Shown piece by piece: positions 16,862 through 23,342 of a DNA stretch of 45,079 nt. Every line of letters begins with the position of its first letter. The stretch's first letter is position 1. Under the pieces are notes generated by a model. It was given only the letters and a program-made list of their open reading frames with translations, was not told the origin of the DNA and did no database searches. Source of the DNA: Acidobacteriota bacterium (GTDB lineage Bacteria > Acidobacteriota > Vicinamibacteria > Marinacidobacterales > Marinacidobacteraceae); assembly GCA_022820545.1 (NCBI GenBank), contig JAJEFG010000020.1, positions 1-45,079 on the forward strand, in the 5' to 3' direction. A program made the translations under genes and the position numbers.

Positions 16862-17985
16862 GGCGGGCTCCTCCCCGCCCCCAGGATGATCTCCGGCACG
16901 ATGACCGCCACTCCAGAGCGTACGGAAAACCAGCGATGCTCGTCCAGCAGATCCCACACCCGCGTCTTCTGGTAGCCGGGCCGTTCCATATACAGCAGGG
17001 TCGGACGTGCCCAGAGGTGGACCGGCCCGGCCGGCAGGCCCTCGAGGAGGAACTGACCCTGTGCGTCCGCGAACGCGCCCGGCCCGAACACCGCCCTCCC
17101 GGACGCGTAGTCCACGGACTGCACGTACAGGAAAGCCGCCGGTTCGCCCTCCGGGGTCACGAGGCGTCCCCCGATGGAACCGCGTCCTTCGAGGAAACCG
17201 GGCGCGGGATACAGAAGGGAAACCCCGATCCGGTCGTCCAGCGTGAGCCGGGGGACGCCGTAGCTGGCCGCAGTGGACATCTGGGGATCGGAGGACAGAC
17301 CGGAGAGCGGTTCCGGCAGGAAACCCGGAGGCCAACCCGGCGCGTTGGCGCCCTGGCCAAGCCAGACGGGGTTCGCGGGCACGTGGCTCAGTCCGAGGCA
17401 GTGCCCCACCTCGTGCATGACCACCTCCTCGAGAAAGTGGGCGGCCCATGCGACGACCCGCGGATCGTCCTCCGGCCAGCCATCGAGGATCGCCGGATCG
17501 AACAGAACGTCACACTCGGTCATGCGCCCTCCGGTCGCGGACACAAGCGCACTCGCCCGGTCGTCGCCCCAGTCCTCACGGGCCTCGAAACCGATGGTGT
17601 TGATCCCGTCGTCAATGTCGGCCTTGCTGGCGACGAGCGTCCCGCCGTCAAGCACGATGGAGATGTCCGCCGTCTCCACCTTGACCCACGCGGAGATGCC
17701 GCGGAGCACGATCTCGCGCCAGATCTCCGCATTCAGACCGGGATACTCCGGGAAGGCTCTCGTATCCAGAATCCGGAAACGGAGCGGAAACGCGCTCGCT
17801 TCCCACCGGGCCGCGCCCGCCGACGACCCCACTCCCGGGGGATAGAAGTCGTAGGCCGGCAACGGATTCGGAGCGAGCCCGAGAAGGACCAGAACGCCGA
17901 GCGCGGCAAGGTGCGCCACCGTTCGCCCGGGCGTCGGGCACCAGCTTCGAGAAGCTGTCAACTCGCGAATCTTGACTGTCCCCAT
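16858..17985 (-). CDS. Matrixin-like zinc metalloprotease with C-terminal carboxypeptidase-regulatory-like domain
   Basis: A 375-residue predicted secreted metzincin. A hydrophobic signal lies at about residues 24-44 after a long basic lead. The catalytic signature HEVGHCLGLSH fits HExxHxxGxxH, the three zinc histidines and the glutamate being intact. A Met-turn candidate follows in DPQMSTAASYG. After LTLDDRIGVSLLYP, which resembles the matrixin ending, a further domain (GGRLVTPEGEPAAFLYVQ, LLEGLPAGPVHLWA) resembles carboxypeptidase-regulatory or CNA-B-like beta domains. No prodomain cysteine switch is apparent. The start is ATG at 17985, behind a TGCTAATCT box; a GTG at 18006 or one nearer the signal is also possible. 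The stop overlaps the start of the lipoprotein gene. Confidence 0.87.
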   Translation of the reverse strand: MGTVKIRELTASRSWCPTPGRTVAHLAALGVLVLLGLAPNPLPAYDFYPPGVGSSAGAARWEASAFPLRFRILDTRAFPEYPGLNAEIWREIVLRGISAWVKVETADISIVLDGGTLVASKADIDDGINTIGFEAREDWGDDRASALVSATGGRMTECDVLFDPAILDGWPEDDPRVVAWAAHFLEEVVMHEVGHCLGLSHVPANPVWLGQGANAPGWPPGFLPEPLSGLSSDPQMSTAASYGVPRLTLDDRIGVSLLYPAPGFLEGRGSIGGRLVTPEGEPAAFLYVQSVDYASGRAVFGPGAFADAQGQFLLEGLPAGPVHLWARPTLLYMERPGYQKTRVWDLLDEHRWFSVRSGVAVIVPEIILGAGRSPP

Positions 17986-17996
17986 GCCCGCGAACC

Positions 17997-18005
17997 AGAT
18001 TAGCA
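17997..18005 (-). promoter_or_regulatory. Extended -10 box TGCTAATCT before the metalloprotease gene
   Basis: Read on the minus strand, TGC followed by TAATCT ends 11 nt before the ATG at 17985. It supports that start and a very short leader. There is no visible -35 element. Confidence 0.3.
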
Positions 18006-18105
18006 CCCGGCCCGATCTCGGCAGGCGAGACGACCAGCCACCCTCCGCGCCCGCCCGGAACGCGTCGTGGTTCCGCGGATGTCCAGGCTGTCCGCGCCCG
18101 GACAG

Positions 18106-18684
18106 TTAACGCGGCAGAAGCTCGCCGGTTCGCACGAAGCGCCGGAAGCGGTCCTGCCGGTGTCGGCGGATCCCTGTCCCGCCGCAGGCTCGTGACCCTC
18201 GGCGAGAGTGGCAGGTCTGGACCAGCCGAATCGAGGACAAATCCCGTCCCTGTGTCTGGCGCAAAACGAGGAACGTCCAGTGCGGGCCACCATCCGCGAA
18301 TCTCTTTCCGATTCGCGAATACGGGTCATGGGTGTCTCCGAAACCGAGCGGCTCGCTGGCAAGCGGCGGCCGGGTGCACCGGGCGAGAAACTGCGACCTC
18401 GAGAGCGGTACCGATACGCAGTCATGAAGCGCCACGCGAGGCGCCTCGATGCGGTCGGGAGTCACGGTGACTTCCGCGGGAAAAGCGTACCCCCAGTGTT
18501 TCTTGACCCATTCCTCGGCGCGGCGCCATTCCTCCTCGCAGGCTCCCGAGCAGACCACCGCTTCTTCCATGCCGTCCACCTCAGGCACGGCCCAACGCCT
18601 CTCCGGAACGGTGGCGCACCCAGCCGCTCCCACGATCGCGAACACCGTGATCCACGCGACGGTTGTGTTCCAACCCGGCTTCAT
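18106..18684 (-). CDS. Small cysteine-containing lipoprotein, unknown function
   Basis: A 192-residue lipoprotein. The signal (WNTTVAWITVFAIVGAAGC) ends in a clear lipobox with the lipidated Cys near residue 23. The mature part has a VVCSGACEEEW motif, a WVKKHWGY segment, further cysteines (HDCVSVP, LARCTRPP, VQTCHSRR, RACGG) and a very basic tail (GIRRHRQDRFRRFVRTGELLPR region). No family is recognised. The regular cysteines suggest disulfides in the envelope. The ATG at 18684 starts a proper signal peptide; a longer frame upstream would run over the phd gene on the other strand and is not credible. It lies upstream of the metalloprotease gene in the same orientation. Confidence 0.7.
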   Translation of the reverse strand: MKPGWNTTVAWITVFAIVGAAGCATVPERRWAVPEVDGMEEAVVCSGACEEEWRRAEEWVKKHWGYAFPAEVTVTPDRIEAPRVALHDCVSVPLSRSQFLARCTRPPLASEPLGFGDTHDPYSRIGKRFADGGPHWTFLVLRQTQGRDLSSIRLVQTCHSRRGSRACGGTGIRRHRQDRFRRFVRTGELLPR

Positions 18685-18765
18685 CGTCGCCAATGGTGCA
18701 TGCGAACTGCGGGCCAACTCGCGAACAGAAAGAGCCCGCAAGACTGACCATGGCACAGTTGACTC

Positions 18766-18987
18766 ATGGAGCAGATTCAGATCTCGAAGTTCAAGGCGAC
18801 CTGCTTCGCCGTATTGGAACGGGTAGCCCGGACCCGGGAACCGATCCTGATCACCCGCCGCGGGAAACCGATCGCCAGGATCATCCCTCCAACCCCAAGC
18901 CCGGCGTCGCTTTGGCTTGGTTCGATGAGGGGCTCGGTCCATATCCACGGCGACGTCATCGCGCCGGTATCGGAACCCTCCGAGTGA
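18766..18987 (+). CDS. Phd/YefM-type antitoxin, orphan
   Basis: A 73-residue prevent-host-death family antitoxin, opening QISKFKATCFAVLERVARTREPILITRRG with the conserved GKPIARIIP. It continues into the usual WLGSMRGSVHIHGDVIAPV block, which in intact modules ends a few residues later at a junction with a PIN-domain toxin gene. Here the frame stops after VSEPSE and no toxin follows: the next 59 bp are non-coding, then a different antitoxin (vapB) begins. The DNA-binding N terminus looks intact, so it could still act as an anti-addiction antitoxin or repressor. The ATG at 18766 has no strong ribosome site. Confidence 0.85.
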   Translation: MEQIQISKFKATCFAVLERVARTREPILITRRGKPIARIIPPTPSPASLWLGSMRGSVHIHGDVIAPVSEPSE

Positions 18988-19046
18988 AAAAGGGGCTGGA
19001 TCAACCCTTGGCATTGTCTTGATGGAGGTGTAGATATGCCGTCCTC

Positions 19047-19352
19047 ATGGTCAAGATCCAGATTCGGCTTCCGAACGCCCTCTATCGGGATCTGAAGCGC
19101 CTCGCGGCGGCCCGCGAGTGGTCGCTTGCGGAGACCCTGCGCCGGTCCGCGGAACAGTTGCTCGCGCGGCATCCGCAGGTCCGTGGCGCCGCGGCCCCGT
19201 GGCGTCCGCCGGTGTCCGACGCGGTCGGCTGGCGGAAACCGAGCCACGAGGCCGTGCGCGCGGCCGCGCTGGACGACATGGAACCTCGTCTCGGGGACAC
19301 CGTCAGCTCCAGAGCCACGACGCCGGAACGCACCCGCCATGACATCCCTTGA
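19047..19352 (+). CDS. VapB-like ribbon-helix-helix antitoxin
   Basis: A 101-residue protein with an N-terminal ribbon-helix-helix (VKIQIRLPNALYRDLKRLA, then SLAETLRRSAEQLL, about residues 2-37), the DNA-binding fold of VapB/CopG-type antitoxins. The C-terminal half is poorly conserved and would wrap around the toxin. Its stop overlaps the start of a PIN-toxin remnant by 14 nt, the normal arrangement of a vapBC operon. GGAGG lies 18 nt before the ATG, which is far; no better start was found. Since its toxin is destroyed it is probably a relic or a stand-alone repressor. Confidence 0.75.
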   Translation: MVKIQIRLPNALYRDLKRLAAAREWSLAETLRRSAEQLLARHPQVRGAAAPWRPPVSDAVGWRKPSHEAVRAAALDDMEPRLGDTVSSRATTPERTRHDIP

Positions 19353-19397
19353 CGCGAACATCCTGCTCTCCTGCTTCAGCCGGGCAGCCCCGCCATC
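19339..19397 (+). pseudogene. Truncated vapC (PIN-domain toxin) remnant
   Basis: The frame starting at ATG 19339 opens MTSLDANILLSCFSRAAP, the start of PIN-domain toxins including the first catalytic Asp (LDAN). It overlaps the vapB stop as an intact operon would. Homology ends after about 18 codons, where a 12-bp inverted repeat (19398-19438) begins. The remaining catalytic acidic residues are gone. The open frame continues into antisense of the next gene without meaning. Confidence 0.7.
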
Positions 19398-19438
19398 GAC
19401 CCGGAAATCTCGCTATGACACACCGGGATTTCCGGGTC
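19398..19438. repeat. 12-bp perfect inverted repeat between convergent genes
   Basis: GACCCGGAAATC at 19398-19409 and its exact complement GATTTCCGGGTC at 19427-19438 flank a 17-nt spacer. The hairpin lies where the vapC homology breaks off, and 43 bp before the stop of the convergent barrel-family gene. There is no T tract on either side, so an intrinsic terminator is not proven; a scar of the deletion event or a 3'-end stabiliser is equally possible. Confidence 0.7.
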
Positions 19439-19481
19439 AAGAGGTCCGCGAGGACGACCTCCGGCGACGAGCTTTCGGGAT

Positions 19482-20360
19482 CTACGGCCGCGACGACCAG
19501 CCCACTTCCACACTGAAGAGGAAGAGCCTCGGTCGCATGGTCGTGTTCAGGGTCATCGTGGCCGCGACCTCGTCCTGAACTTCGGCAATGTGGAGGTGCA
19601 TGCCCCAACTCTCCTCGGTGGAACGCGCGCCGCCGACGAAGGCGTCAAGCCGCGGGCGCAGGAACATCCGTCCCATCCGGAGCGTGAGCCCCACGGAGCC
19701 GCCCAGGACCGCGACGCCGCGGTCCGCCCGGAAGTCACCCTCGGTCATCTCGATGACCGCTTCGTGGGACGTGCCGCCGAAGGTCGCCATCTGGGAAATG
19801 CCGGGAGGAAGGTCTTCCAGCACCAGCCGGCCGGAATCCCCTCCCATGAGCAGATAGCCGCCCCCGGCAGCCAGATGGACGGTCGCCTGTCCTCGGGCCA
19901 ACGGGAACTCCCGGACGGCGAACACACTCAGAAGATCGTCCGCCGAAGCGGTGAGCGGCAGATCCTGGGCTCCGAACCAGCGGGTTTCGCGCATCATGGC
20001 GGCGGGCGTGAAGCCCCGGCTCGCAACCCGGTGATGCTGGACTTCGACTCCCCAGCGCCCGCGCATGACGCGCAGACCCGCGCCCCAACTCCTCTCGCGG
20101 GAGTAGCCCACGGTTTCATCCACCGGGCTCAGGCTGCTCGCGATTGCGAGTCTCACCTCTCCGCGCGAAACCAGTCCGGCAGCGCCGCCGTGACCCGCGA
20201 ACTGAAACTCCCAGGACGACGTCTGCTCGTCCGGCTCCGGCGACTTCTCCACCTGCCCTGACTGCTCCTGAGGCTGGGGACGTTTGACCTCGTCTTCACC
20301 GACAGCGGGGCTGGCGCCGGCTGCTCCCAGCAGGGTCGTCAGAATCGCCAGGCGAAGCAT
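19482..20360 (-). CDS. Putative outer-membrane beta-barrel protein, three-member local family (copy B)
   Basis: A 292-residue exported protein, signal about residues 1-20, then a Gln/Glu/Pro-rich linker. It shares with the copy at 13949 the blocks GLRVMRGRWGVEVQHHRV (95-112), GGGYLLMGGDSGRLVLEDLP, the block GGSVGLTLRMGRMFLRPRLD (220-239), STEESWGM and LFLFSVEVGWSSRP at the very end. This extended colinear similarity makes common descent clear although overall identity is moderate. The predicted structure is repeated amphipathic strands, suggesting a barrel in the outer membrane. The ATG at 20360 begins the signal; the upstream in-frame extension covers repeat DNA and is discarded. It lies downstream of copy C in the same orientation, separated by 292 bp rich in repeats. 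Confidence 0.8.
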   Translation of the reverse strand: MLRLAILTTLLGAAGASPAVGEDEVKRPQPQEQSGQVEKSPEPDEQTSSWEFQFAGHGGAAGLVSRGEVRLAIASSLSPVDETVGYSRERSWGAGLRVMRGRWGVEVQHHRVASRGFTPAAMMRETRWFGAQDLPLTASADDLLSVFAVREFPLARGQATVHLAAGGGYLLMGGDSGRLVLEDLPPGISQMATFGGTSHEAVIEMTEGDFRADRGVAVLGGSVGLTLRMGRMFLRPRLDAFVGGARSTEESWGMHLHIAEVQDEVAATMTLNTTMRPRLFLFSVEVGWSSRP

Positions 20361-20475
20361 GCGTCGTGTCCGGCCGGCCCGAAGGCCGGCGGGATCATTC
20401 TGTCTCCCGGTGCAACCGGGCGGACGGGACGTTCCCGGACCTCTGTCGCCCGGGGCGGATAGCGGCACGTCGTCC

Positions 20476-20606
20476 GCGGGCCGGAGGCCCGCTGTGCCGA
20501 CCAGAGGTCGGCGTTCCAAGCCGTTTGTGCCGTGCGCTCGGTCAGCGCCGCGCGACGTACGGGCCTCCGGCCCGCTATGCCGATCGGCGGTCGGCGTTCC
20601 AAGCCG
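20476..20606 (+). repeat. Two direct copies of a 48-bp structured repeat unit
   Basis: Units at 20476-20523 and 20559-20606 align without gaps. Each has a hairpin (GGGCC-loop-GGCCC), then GCTxTGCCGA, a second hairpin closing in GGTCGGC, and GTTCCAAGCCG. The loop of the first hairpin is GGA in one copy and TCC in the other, exactly inverted, while the stem is unchanged. A degenerate related hairpin (CCGGCC-cgaa-GGCCGG type) lies near 20371. The block fills the gap between copies B and C of the barrel family. Confidence 0.8.
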
Positions 20607-20652
20607 CTCCGCGATCTTCATCCGGTGGCGGCTCGGGACCCGTTTCTGCCGG

Positions 20653-21657
20653 TCAGTTCGACAGGCCCACGTCCACGGAGAGGAGGTAGATCCTCGGGGT
20701 GACGCTGGTGGAATAGCTGAACCCCGGCAGGCCGAGGTCATCCGTCTCGGGCAGGCCCAGGTCCGCGAGGCCGGGGAAGCTCATCGTCAACTCGGTGGTC
20801 AGCGCCCGCGCGATGACCACGTCCAGCCGCGGACGCAGGAGAATCCGTCCGGCCCGAAACGAGAGGCCCAGCGAGCCGGCAAAGACGACGGAGCTGCGGT
20901 TGGCGTTGAACTCCACCTCCGGGACGAACGATGCCACGAGCTCCGGGGGAACGTCCGGCGGCAACTCTCCGGTGATCTCTGCCGGATCCGGGAACCCAGT
21001 CCCGGCGAGCAGGCGGTCAGTGCTCGAATCGGTCGCCCGCATCCATCCCGCGCCGAGGCCCAAGAACAGCTCCATGGTGCTGGTCAACGGAACGGCGCGG
21101 ACGACCTGCCCCACGAGGACATCCGCCTTGGACGCGACGACCGGCAGATCGAGAAGCTCGGTCGTCAGTTCACCGGCCGCCGTTTCGTCCGCAACCAGCC
21201 ACCCCGGCGAGAGGGCGAGGCTGTCGAAGACGTTGTACGTCCCTTCAATCCCCCAGCTTCCGGACATGAGCCGGGCGCCTACCCCCCAGCCGAACTCCGA
21301 GACCCGTCTCGACGCCGACAGGGAGGCCATGTCGCTGGCCATTCCGGCCGTGATCCCGAAAGAGTCCTCGGCGGTGACGTTCACGGACGACAGCCCGAGG
21401 CGGCCGAACAACTCCATCTGCCTCCCGGAGGACACGGAAAAGCCCTGGGCGGCGGCCGGCGCCAGTGCGGCCGCATCGTCGGAGCGGAGCGCGAAGTCCG
21501 CCTCGGACGGGTACACAGACGGCTCCCCACCCTCCCGGCCCACGTTCCCTGCCCCGTCCTTGGCTCCGCTCTTCTCCTCATCGTCCGCGTGCCCCGCGGC
21601 GGCGAACAGGAGCGTGAACATCACCGCCAATGCCGATCGGAATCCGTGTTTCGTCAT
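20653..21657 (-). CDS. Putative outer-membrane beta-barrel protein, three-member local family (copy C)
   Basis: A 334-residue exported protein, the longest of the three paralogs. The signal runs to about residue 24, followed by a long Asp/Glu/Gly/Ala-rich linker to about residue 80. Shared blocks are WGVGARLMSGSWGIEGTY (124-141), ELFLGLGAGWMRATD (196-210), the block GSLGLSFRAGRILLRPRLDV (261-280) and YLLSVDVGLSN at the C terminus. A proline-rich insert (ITGELPPDVPPEL) is unique to this copy. Function is unknown; a small outer-membrane barrel is inferred. The ATG at 21657 has no ribosome site, but a GCTACAGT box ends 7 nt upstream, suggesting a leaderless mRNA. It is divergent from the M20 amidohydrolase gene. 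Confidence 0.8.
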   Translation of the reverse strand: MTKHGFRSALAVMFTLLFAAAGHADDEEKSGAKDGAGNVGREGGEPSVYPSEADFALRSDDAAALAPAAAQGFSVSSGRQMELFGRLGLSSVNVTAEDSFGITAGMASDMASLSASRRVSEFGWGVGARLMSGSWGIEGTYNVFDSLALSPGWLVADETAAGELTTELLDLPVVASKADVLVGQVVRAVPLTSTMELFLGLGAGWMRATDSSTDRLLAGTGFPDPAEITGELPPDVPPELVASFVPEVEFNANRSSVVFAGSLGLSFRAGRILLRPRLDVVIARALTTELTMSFPGLADLGLPETDDLGLPGFSYSTSVTPRIYLLSVDVGLSN

Positions 21658-21664
21658 GGAGCGC

Positions 21665-21672
21665 ACTGTAGC
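21665..21672 (-). promoter_or_regulatory. GCTACAGT -10-like box, 7 nt before barrel copy C
   Basis: Minus-strand TACAGT preceded by GC ends 7 nt upstream of the ATG at 21657. It matches the GCTANNNT pattern seen before apaG and other genes. No Shine-Dalgarno sequence separates it from the start codon. Confidence 0.3.
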
Positions 21673-21766
21673 GTGCAAGCCGGCTCCAATCAGCGATCCG
21701 TACGAAGGGGCCCGGGTACACTCGAAAGCCGGTCGGTCACCATCCGCCGAGCCTGGAGGTCCCTTC

Positions 21767-23209
21767 ATGATGCGCATTTCCCGTTTGCCGCTCGTCCTGC
21801 TCCTCGGCGCGCTCCTGGCGCCGGCCGACTCCCTTGCCCAGGACGGCGACGCGGACGCCGTCGTCACTGAGTTCCTGAACGCCCAGCGCACCGACTTCGA
21901 GGAGGTCGCGCTCCGCATCTGGGACTGGGCGGAGGTCGGCTACCAGGAAGAGCGGAGCTCCGGGCTCCTCCAGGAGCAGCTCACCGCCGGGGGCTTCTCG
22001 GTGGAGGCGGGGGTTGCGGGAATGCCGACCGGATTCATCGCGGAGTGGGGTTCGGGCGGGCCCGTGATCGGCATCCTCGCCGAGTTCGACGCCCTGCCTG
22101 GAGTGAGCCAGGCGGCCGTCCCGGAACCAATGGAGCGGGAAGGCGTGGGCGCCGGACACGCCTGCGGGCACCACCTGTTCGGGACCGCGTCGGTAGCCGC
22201 GGGCCTCGCGATCCGCGACTGGCTCGAGCGGTCGGGCACCCCGGGACGGATTCGGGTGTACGGCACGCCGGCCGAAGAGGGCGGGGCCGGCAAGGTCTAC
22301 ATGGTCCGGGAGGGCCTTTTCGCCGACGTGGACGCGGTGCTCGCCTGGCACCCCGGGGACCGGAACGACGCGAGCCCCGGGGACTCGCTCGCGAACCTGT
22401 CCGCCAAGTTCCGCTTCCGCGGCTTGTCGGCGCACGCCGCCGGCGCCCCGGAACAGGGACGTTCGGCGCTCGACGGAGTGGAGGCCATGAACTTCATGGT
22501 GAACCTGCTGCGCGAGCACGTCCACGAGCGGAGCCGGATCCACTACGTGATCACCCGGGGCGGCGAGGCCCCGAACGTGGTGCCCAACTTCGCCGAGGTC
22601 TACTACTACAACCGCCACCCGTCGGTGGAGACGGCCCGCGCCAACTGGGAGCGGATCCTGAAGATCGCCGATGCGGCGGCGCTCGGGACCGGCACCGAGG
22701 TCGACCACGAGGTCATCCACGGGCTCTACAACCTGCTCCCCAACGAGCACATCGGCCGGCTGCTCTACGAGAACATGCAGGCGATCGGCGGTTTCGCCTA
22801 TACCGAGGAGGAACGGGCCTTCGCCGAAGAAATCCAGAAGCACCTGCTGCAGCCGCGCCCTATCGGGTCCCAGGAGGAAGTCATGGAGTGGCGGCGGACG
22901 CCGGCGGGCGGTTCCACCGACGTGGCCGACGTGAGCTGGGTGGTTCCCACGGCGCAGTTCCGGACCGCCACCTGGGTGCCCGGCACTCCCGCCCACAGTT
23001 GGATGGCGGTGGCCTGCGGCGGGACGAGCATCGGGCTCAAGGGCATGCACCTCGCGGCGCAGGTGCTGGCGCGCACGGGCGCCGACCTCTTCCAGGATCC
23101 CTCCCACCTGACCGCGGCGCTCGCCGAACTGAACGCCGCGCGGGGGCCGGACTTCGTGTACGAGCCGCTGGTGGGGGACCGGCCGCCGCCGCTGGACTAT
23201 CGGCGGTAG
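21767..23209 (+). CDS. Exported M20-family amidohydrolase, AbgB-like
   Basis: A 480-residue metal-dependent amidohydrolase of peptidase family M20, closest in motif pattern to p-aminobenzoyl-glutamate hydrolase subunit B. Metal-site motifs include GHACGHHLFGTASVAAG, GTPAEEGGAGKVYMV and AWHPGD. A dimerisation (lid) domain lies in the middle, and SWMAVACGGTSIGLKGM closes the active-site part. Unlike the cytosolic AbgB of E. coli it begins with a Sec signal (RLPLVLLLGALLAPADSLAQ), so it should act in the envelope or outside. The start is the first of two adjacent ATG codons, with GGAGG 7 nt upstream. It is first of four plus-strand genes for exported hydrolases. The substrate is probably an N-acyl or glutamyl amide. 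Confidence 0.88.
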   Translation: MMRISRLPLVLLLGALLAPADSLAQDGDADAVVTEFLNAQRTDFEEVALRIWDWAEVGYQEERSSGLLQEQLTAGGFSVEAGVAGMPTGFIAEWGSGGPVIGILAEFDALPGVSQAAVPEPMEREGVGAGHACGHHLFGTASVAAGLAIRDWLERSGTPGRIRVYGTPAEEGGAGKVYMVREGLFADVDAVLAWHPGDRNDASPGDSLANLSAKFRFRGLSAHAAGAPEQGRSALDGVEAMNFMVNLLREHVHERSRIHYVITRGGEAPNVVPNFAEVYYYNRHPSVETARANWERILKIADAAALGTGTEVDHEVIHGLYNLLPNEHIGRLLYENMQAIGGFAYTEEERAFAEEIQKHLLQPRPIGSQEEVMEWRRTPAGGSTDVADVSWVVPTAQFRTATWVPGTPAHSWMAVACGGTSIGLKGMHLAAQVLARTGADLFQDPSHLTAALAELNAARGPDFVYEPLVGDRPPPLDYRR

Positions 23210-23228
23210 CTCGCCTGCCGACGGTGTC

Positions 23229-23278
23229 GTTTCGCTCCCCTCGCGGGGAGCGATGCCGGCTGGAAGCCGGCGCTCCGA
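23229..23278 (+). repeat. Half unit of the bipartite structured repeat
   Basis: A perfect 9-bp hairpin TCGCTCCCC-TCGC-GGGGAGCGA is joined directly to the constant hairpin GCCGGCT-GGA-AGCCGGC and the tail GCTCCGA. In the constant hairpin the C/G pair of other copies has become T/A, keeping the pairing. It lies between the M20 gene and the CapA gene. Confidence 0.85.
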
Positions 23279-23342
23279 CCGGCGGTCCCGGGCCCAGGCC
23301 CCGTTTCTGCCATACTCGCGAGTCCCGCGGAGGATCCTGTCC

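Noticed and set aside
19398..19438. Intrinsic terminator between the vapC stub and barrel copy B
   Set aside because: The stem is perfect but the loop is long and no T tract follows on either strand.
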